NCBI GenBank assembly: GCA_003212925.1
Contig: QCOL01000003.1
Coordinates: forward strand, 1 to 64,000
From: Pelagibacteraceae bacterium AG-430-P08
Lineage (GTDB): Bacteria; Pseudomonadota; Alphaproteobacteria; Pelagibacterales; Pelagibacteraceae
DNA length: 64,000 nucleotides
Direction of reading: 5' to 3'
In this document: one piece after another, positions 60,596 through 64,000 of the stretch
Layout: every line of letters begins with the position of its first letter
Numbering within the stretch: the first letter of the stretch is position 1
Position numbers and translations under genes: made by a program
The notes under the pieces: model-generated
Databases searched by the model: none
The model's input: the letters and a program-made list of their open reading frames with translations, nothing else
What the model was told of the DNA's origin: nothing

Positions 60596-61327
60596 TTAGG
60601 AATTCAGCAAATTTTTACTCAAAATTAGGCATTCTTGGTCACAAATTCCATTTACTAGACTCTGTCGAAACCTTCGCTGGAAAGCTTTGATTAAAAATTT
60701 TTTTTTACTTACGGGGCCTCTTGATTGAACTTTTGCATAACCGATTTTATGAAGATTAATAAAAAATTTATTTTTATCTGATGATTTAATTCTTTTAAAT
60801 CTGTACTTTTCAAGTTTTTTTTGATCAAGTTTATGCCAATGCGCAAGTTTAAGTTTTGCCAATTCTTTCCAAGGAAATTTTTCGCCTGGATCTTTTTTAC
60901 GATTTGGAGCAATATCTGAATGTCCTAATATATTCTTAAGATTTATTTTGTATTTTTTTATTAAAAATCTTAAAAGTTTTTTTAAAGAATTTATTTGCAT
61001 GTTGGAAAATTTCTCATAAAAATTTTCATGGCCAGAATTTTGTATTTCAATACCAATTGAGTATCGATTTAAAGATTGAATATTTTTCCAATTAGATTTT
61101 CCTGCATGCCAAGCCTCGTAAAGGTCTGGCACTAAATTGATTATTTTTCCATTTCTTTTTATAAAGTAATGAGCGCTTACTTTTGATTTGAGATCAGTCA
61201 GTTTATCTAAAGCTAACAGCTCATTTTTCATTCCTGTGTAATGGATGATTATATATTTAATGTTTTTTTTTTGTCTTTTAGGAATATTAAAATTTGGAGA
61301 ATAATTTGTTGTTATTTTAAGCCACAT
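60596..61327 (-). CDS. AmpD-like N-acetylmuramoyl-L-alanine amidase with peptidoglycan-binding domain
   Basis: A 243-residue zinc amidase_2 protein. Zinc ligands appear in YIIIHYTGM (His in strand 1), AWHAGKS and LGHSDIAPNRKKDPG, with GIEIQNSGH in the middle. Residues about 190-243 (GYAKVQSRGPVSKKKFLIKAF) look like a peptidoglycan-binding helical domain. It cuts the MurNAc-L-Ala bond during wall recycling or turnover. No clear signal peptide is seen at the listed start, so it may be cytoplasmic, like AmpD. It ends 45 bases before rnpB and is divergent from mlaA. Confidence 0.9.
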   Translation of the reverse strand: MWLKITTNYSPNFNIPKRQKKNIKYIIIHYTGMKNELLALDKLTDLKSKVSAHYFIKRNGKIINLVPDLYEAWHAGKSNWKNIQSLNRYSIGIEIQNSGHENFYEKFSNMQINSLKKLLRFLIKKYKINLKNILGHSDIAPNRKKDPGEKFPWKELAKLKLAHWHKLDQKKLEKYRFKRIKSSDKNKFFINLHKIGYAKVQSRGPVSKKKFLIKAFQRRFRQSLVNGICDQECLILSKNLLNS

Positions 61328-61392
61328 TTAAGCTATAATTTTGATTAATTCTTATTTTATTTTGTTTCTCATTGTAATATACAGGATCAACA

Positions 61393-62181
61393 ATGATTAA
61401 GAAAATTATAGTTATAATAATTACAACCTTTGCGTTAGTTTCAAATTTACACGCTGGTTCAGACGGTGAATTAATTTTAAAAAAAAATGAACCATCTGAG
61501 ATAAAAGACTGTTCAGAAACTTTTAATAAAGCTTCTTTTGCACTCAATCAAGGATTAGACAAAGTGATATTTAAACCAGTAGCAAGCGTTTACAGATTAA
61601 TGCCTTCGCCAATAAAAACTGGAGTAAGTAATTCATTAAATAATCTTGGCAATTTAGTTACGATTCCAAATAATCTTTTACAAGGTGAGTTTGCTTTGGC
61701 AGGGATAAATTCTGGAAGATTTGTAATAAATACTACAATTGGAATTTTAGGTTTATTCGATGTTGCATCATATCTCGGATTTGAAGAATACACAAAAGAA
61801 GATTATGGACAAAGCCTTGCTGTGCATGGAGTGGGGCCAGGATGCTATTTGGTGCTCCCAGTGTTAGGACCTAGCACTGCTAGAGATACTGTTGCTTCGC
61901 TAGCTAACTTTTTTGGTGGTGATGCTTGGTATAATGTAACTGTAAAAAATGACACTCATTACTTTAGGGATGTAGATTATTATTCATCTAAAGTTACAAG
62001 TGGAATTGATTTTAGAGCTAAAAACTTCGACTCAATTGAAAATCTTGAAAAAAACTCACTTGATTTTTATGCATCTGTAAAAAGTCTTTATTTACAGGAT
62101 AGACAACAAAGAATTTTGAATAGTCAAAAAATTATTGAAACTCAAGATGATAGTGATTGGGAAGAAATAGAAACACAATAA
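61393..62181 (+). CDS. mlaA: MlaA (VacJ)-family phospholipid-transport protein
   Basis: MlaA removes mislocalised phospholipids from the outer leaflet of the outer membrane. The 262-residue protein shows FALNQGLDKVIFKPVASVYR, NNLGNLVTIPNNLLQGEF, FVINTTIGILGLFDVAS, and the GPGCYLVLPVLGPSTARDT signature. The N-terminus is a signal peptide with an AxA-type end (SNLHA), without a lipobox Cys, unlike the E. coli lipoprotein. It pairs with mlaC 12 bases downstream. RBS CAGGATCAAC-ATG is visible. Confidence 0.92.
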   Translation: MIKKIIVIIITTFALVSNLHAGSDGELILKKNEPSEIKDCSETFNKASFALNQGLDKVIFKPVASVYRLMPSPIKTGVSNSLNNLGNLVTIPNNLLQGEFALAGINSGRFVINTTIGILGLFDVASYLGFEEYTKEDYGQSLAVHGVGPGCYLVLPVLGPSTARDTVASLANFFGGDAWYNVTVKNDTHYFRDVDYYSSKVTSGIDFRAKNFDSIENLEKNSLDFYASVKSLYLQDRQQRILNSQKIIETQDDSDWEEIETQ

Positions 62182-62193
62182 TTTCATTACTTA

Positions 62194-62784
62194 ATGATGA
62201 AAAAAAAATTGTTAATATTTTTGATTGTTTTTTTTTCAATAACATTCAATTCATTTTCTATAGAGCCTGATATTTTTGTACAATCCACTGTAAATAGAGC
62301 ATCTAAATTACTTGGGGAAAATATTTCAAAAAATGAAAAGATTGAGAAATTAAAGGAAATTGCAAAAGAAACTGTGGATATCAGAGGTATTGGATTTTAT
62401 ACACTTGGAAAGAAAAGAAAATCTTTAAATGAACAAGAAAAAAAAAAGTATTCTGAATTGTTTGAGGAATATTTTTTAAAAAGTTTTTCAAGCAGATTGG
62501 CGGAGTATACTAATCCAGAAATTGATGTCCAAAGTAAAGAAAAACTTAACGAAAATTACACTATCGTAAATAGTATCTTAAAAGCTACTAATGAAAGACC
62601 AGAGATAAAAATTGATTGGCGAATATATACTAAAAATCCAGAAAATCCTTTAATCAGAGATTTAATAATAGAGGGCTTAAGTTTAGCAAGAACTCAAAAA
62701 GAAGAATTTGCCTCCGTTTTAAATTCAAATGATGATGACATTGAAGCTTTATTTAAAGTTTTAAAAGAATTTTCACAAAATTAA
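62194..62784 (+). CDS. mlaC: MlaC-family periplasmic phospholipid carrier
   Basis: MlaC shuttles phospholipids between MlaA and the inner-membrane MlaFEDB complex. The 196-residue protein has a signal peptide (about residues 1-22, FNSFS end) and the MlaC fold with IRGIGFYTLGKKRKSLNEQEKKKYSEL (read in parts: DIRGIGFYTLGKKRKSL and EQEKKKYSELFEEYF). Twelve bases separate it from mlaA. The other Mla genes (mlaBDEF) are not in this window. Confidence 0.9.
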   Translation: MMKKKLLIFLIVFFSITFNSFSIEPDIFVQSTVNRASKLLGENISKNEKIEKLKEIAKETVDIRGIGFYTLGKKRKSLNEQEKKKYSELFEEYFLKSFSSRLAEYTNPEIDVQSKEKLNENYTIVNSILKATNERPEIKIDWRIYTKNPENPLIRDLIIEGLSLARTQKEEFASVLNSNDDDIEALFKVLKEFSQN

Positions 62785-62795
62785 AACCAATGAGA

Positions 62796-62872
62796 TGGTG
62801 GGCCCGCCAGGACTCGAACCTGGGACCAATACATTATGAGTGTACTGCTCTAACCAACTGAGCTACAGGCCC
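62796..62872 (-). tRNA. tRNA with CAT anticodon, probably tRNA-Ile2 (lysidine type)
   Basis: The minus strand folds as a 77-base tRNA with encoded CCA: acceptor GGGCCTG/CGGGCCC, D-arm GCTC...GAGC, anticodon stem GTACA/TGTAT around CTCATAA, T-arm CCAGG-TTCGAGT-CCTGG. The CAT anticodon could be Met or Ile. C4-G69 and C5-G68 in the acceptor stem and TGGTC after the anticodon stem are features of tRNA-Ile2, which TilS modifies to lysidine, so I favour Ile2. The alternative is elongator tRNA-Met. Confidence 0.9.
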
Positions 62873-62949
62873 TACTAATTGTATGAGTAAATACTATACC
62901 TTTTAAAGTTTAATAAGAACATCTTTATTTGTGTGCTCTTTTGATGTTG

Positions 62950-62979
62950 CTTTATTAAAATTGGCAATATTTAATAAAG
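62950..62979. repeat. 10-bp inverted repeat upstream of the glycosyltransferase
   Basis: CTTTATTAAA (62950-62959) and TTTAATAAAG (62970-62979) are perfect inverted repeats around a 10-base spacer, 16 bases before the ATG. It could be an operator for a dimeric regulator or an mRNA hairpin. AT-rich context makes chance plausible. Confidence 0.5.
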
Positions 62980-62995
62980 TTCACTAAAATTATTT

Positions 62996-64000
62996 ATGAA
63001 AGTATTTTTTGATTATGCGATATTTACACTTCAGCGATTTGGTGGGATATCAAATTATATCGTAAACTTAGTAGAAAATTTTTCAGATGAAGTTGACCCA
63101 TTAATTATTTCACTATTTTATAAAAATCATTATCTAAAAAATAGTAATTTTGCAGATAAATTAATCTCCTATAATAGGGTTGGTTCTTTGATAAAATATG
63201 TCAATAAAGTCAATAAAATATATTTTGATTATAAATTAAAGAATAAAAATCCAGATATAATACACTTAACGTATTATAGTGAAAAAAATTTTTATGCTTC
63301 AAAGGCAAAAAAAGTAATTACGGAATATGATTTAATAAAAGAAAAATTTTATGCTGAAAAATATCAAGATCAAATTAAATATAAAAAAAAATTATTTGAA
63401 GAAATTGACCAAATAATTTGCATTTCCAACAATACAAAAAAAGATCTTCAAAATAAGTATTCAATAAATGCTTCTAAGATTTCAGTTGTTCATTTGGCTG
63501 TTAACAAAAATAAGAATGTTAGAGAAAGATTTTTAAATATAAGACCCTTTATACTTTATGTTGGTTCAAGGCAAAGATATAAGAATTTTATAAATGCAAT
63601 CAAGGCTTATGCGAGATCAAATAAAATTAAATTAGATTTTGATTTTGTTTGTTTTGGAGGTGGAAATTTTTCAAAAGCCGAAGAAGAATTGTTTAAGAGT
63701 CTCTCATTAGACAGAAGAAGAATTTATTACTTTGAGGGAGATCAATTAGATTTAAATTATTTTTACCAAAAAGCTCGAATATTTATTTTCCCTTCATTGT
63801 ACGAGGGATTTGGCATACCACTTTTAGAAGCAATGAATATGGAATGCCCAGTCATATGTAGTGATACAAGTTGTTTTCCCGAAATAGTCAATGATGCAGC
63901 AATATTATTCGACCCAACAGATATAGGGTCTCTAGAATTTAAAATGGAAAAATTGATCTATGACGATCAATTATTATTAAATTTAAAAAAAAAGGGTAAC
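62996..64000 (+). CDS. GT4-family glycosyltransferase, 3' end cut by window edge
   Basis: The reading frame from ATG 62996 is open to the window edge (335 codons). It begins MKVFFDYAIFTLQRFGGISN, the N-terminal nucleotide-sugar transferase pattern with 'GGIS', has LYVGSRQRYKNF in the second domain, and the GT4 donor-binding signature FPSLYEGFGIPLLEAMNM followed by CPVICSDTSCFPEIVND. It should transfer a sugar onto a surface polysaccharide or lipopolysaccharide; donor and acceptor are unknown. It follows the tRNA gene, so it may open a surface-polysaccharide region beyond the edge. Confidence 0.88.
   Translation, partial: MKVFFDYAIFTLQRFGGISNYIVNLVENFSDEVDPLIISLFYKNHYLKNSNFADKLISYNRVGSLIKYVNKVNKIYFDYKLKNKNPDIIHLTYYSEKNFYASKAKKVITEYDLIKEKFYAEKYQDQIKYKKKLFEEIDQIICISNNTKKDLQNKYSINASKISVVHLAVNKNKNVRERFLNIRPFILYVGSRQRYKNFINAIKAYARSNKIKLDFDFVCFGGGNFSKAEEELFKSLSLDRRRIYYFEGDQLDLNYFYQKARIFIFPSLYEGFGIPLLEAMNMECPVICSDTSCFPEIVNDAAILFDPTDIGSLEFKMEKLIYDDQLLLNLKKKGN

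Noticed and set aside
61317..61547. 76-codon open frame on the minus strand
   Set aside because: It is antisense to the start of mlaA, which has a signal peptide and family motifs.

Overview
The window is a gene-dense, very AT-rich stretch of a small streamlined alphaproteobacterial chromosome, most likely SAR11 (Pelagibacterales). The signs are Lys/Asn/Ile-rich proteins, spacers of a few bases with frequent stop/start overlaps, converging genes that overlap at their 3' ends, ThyX in the window, an alphaproteobacterial two-piece (permuted) tmRNA, and a complete dcw cluster in an unusual order. No prophage, insertion sequence or CRISPR array was seen. The taxonomic call is an inference from these features, not from an alignment.

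Layout. 1-3133 (minus): type IV pilus block, pilT then three prepilin-like genes, the last cut by the window edge. 3218-4996: a small autotransporter-like protein. 5091-9783 (minus): a small membrane protein, MsrB, a histone-deacetylase-family hydrolase, a D-2-hydroxyacid dehydrogenase, an EamA transporter and a DadA-like oxidase. 9834-24614 (minus), read in transcription order: ilvB-ilvN-ilvC, then a DUF4956/CotH/VTC cassette, then leuA, then mreB-mreC-mreD-mrdA-rodA. Branched-chain amino-acid synthesis is thus physically joined to the rod-shape operon with the cassette between. 24668-29172 (minus): hflK-hflC-DUF2065-degP-like-miaA, a membrane quality-control group. 29224-30048 (plus): mrp.

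30029-32472: thyX, the two-piece ssrA gene, a GNAT acetyltransferase and a MazG-like pyrophosphohydrolase. A 17-bp piece of the ssrA 3' end is repeated 819 bp away, so the acetyltransferase lies between two copies, like a small cargo element at a tmRNA attachment site. 32526-39248: fumC, an AsmA-like gene (minus), uvrD-like helicase and an aminopeptidase P family gene.

39241-60047 (minus) is the cell-wall and division region. Read in transcription order it is mraZ-ftsZ-rsmH-ftsL-ftsI-murEF-mraY-murD-ftsW-murG-murC-murB-ddl-ftsQ-ftsA-like-lpxC-bamD-ligA. Three things stand out: ftsZ sits between mraZ and rsmH instead of at the 3' end; murE and murF are one 947-codon gene; and the ftsA slot holds a 233-residue protein that keeps FtsA-like N-terminal/1C regions and a C-terminal amphipathic tail but lacks the nucleotide-binding and FtsZ-binding half. 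A good promoter (TTGACA-17-TATTAT) with three TGGG boxes at 10-bp spacing lies upstream of mraZ.

60199-64000: rnpB (minus), an AmpD-like amidase, mlaA and mlaC, a CAT-anticodon tRNA that looks like tRNA-Ile2, and the start of a GT4 glycosyltransferase that runs off the right edge.
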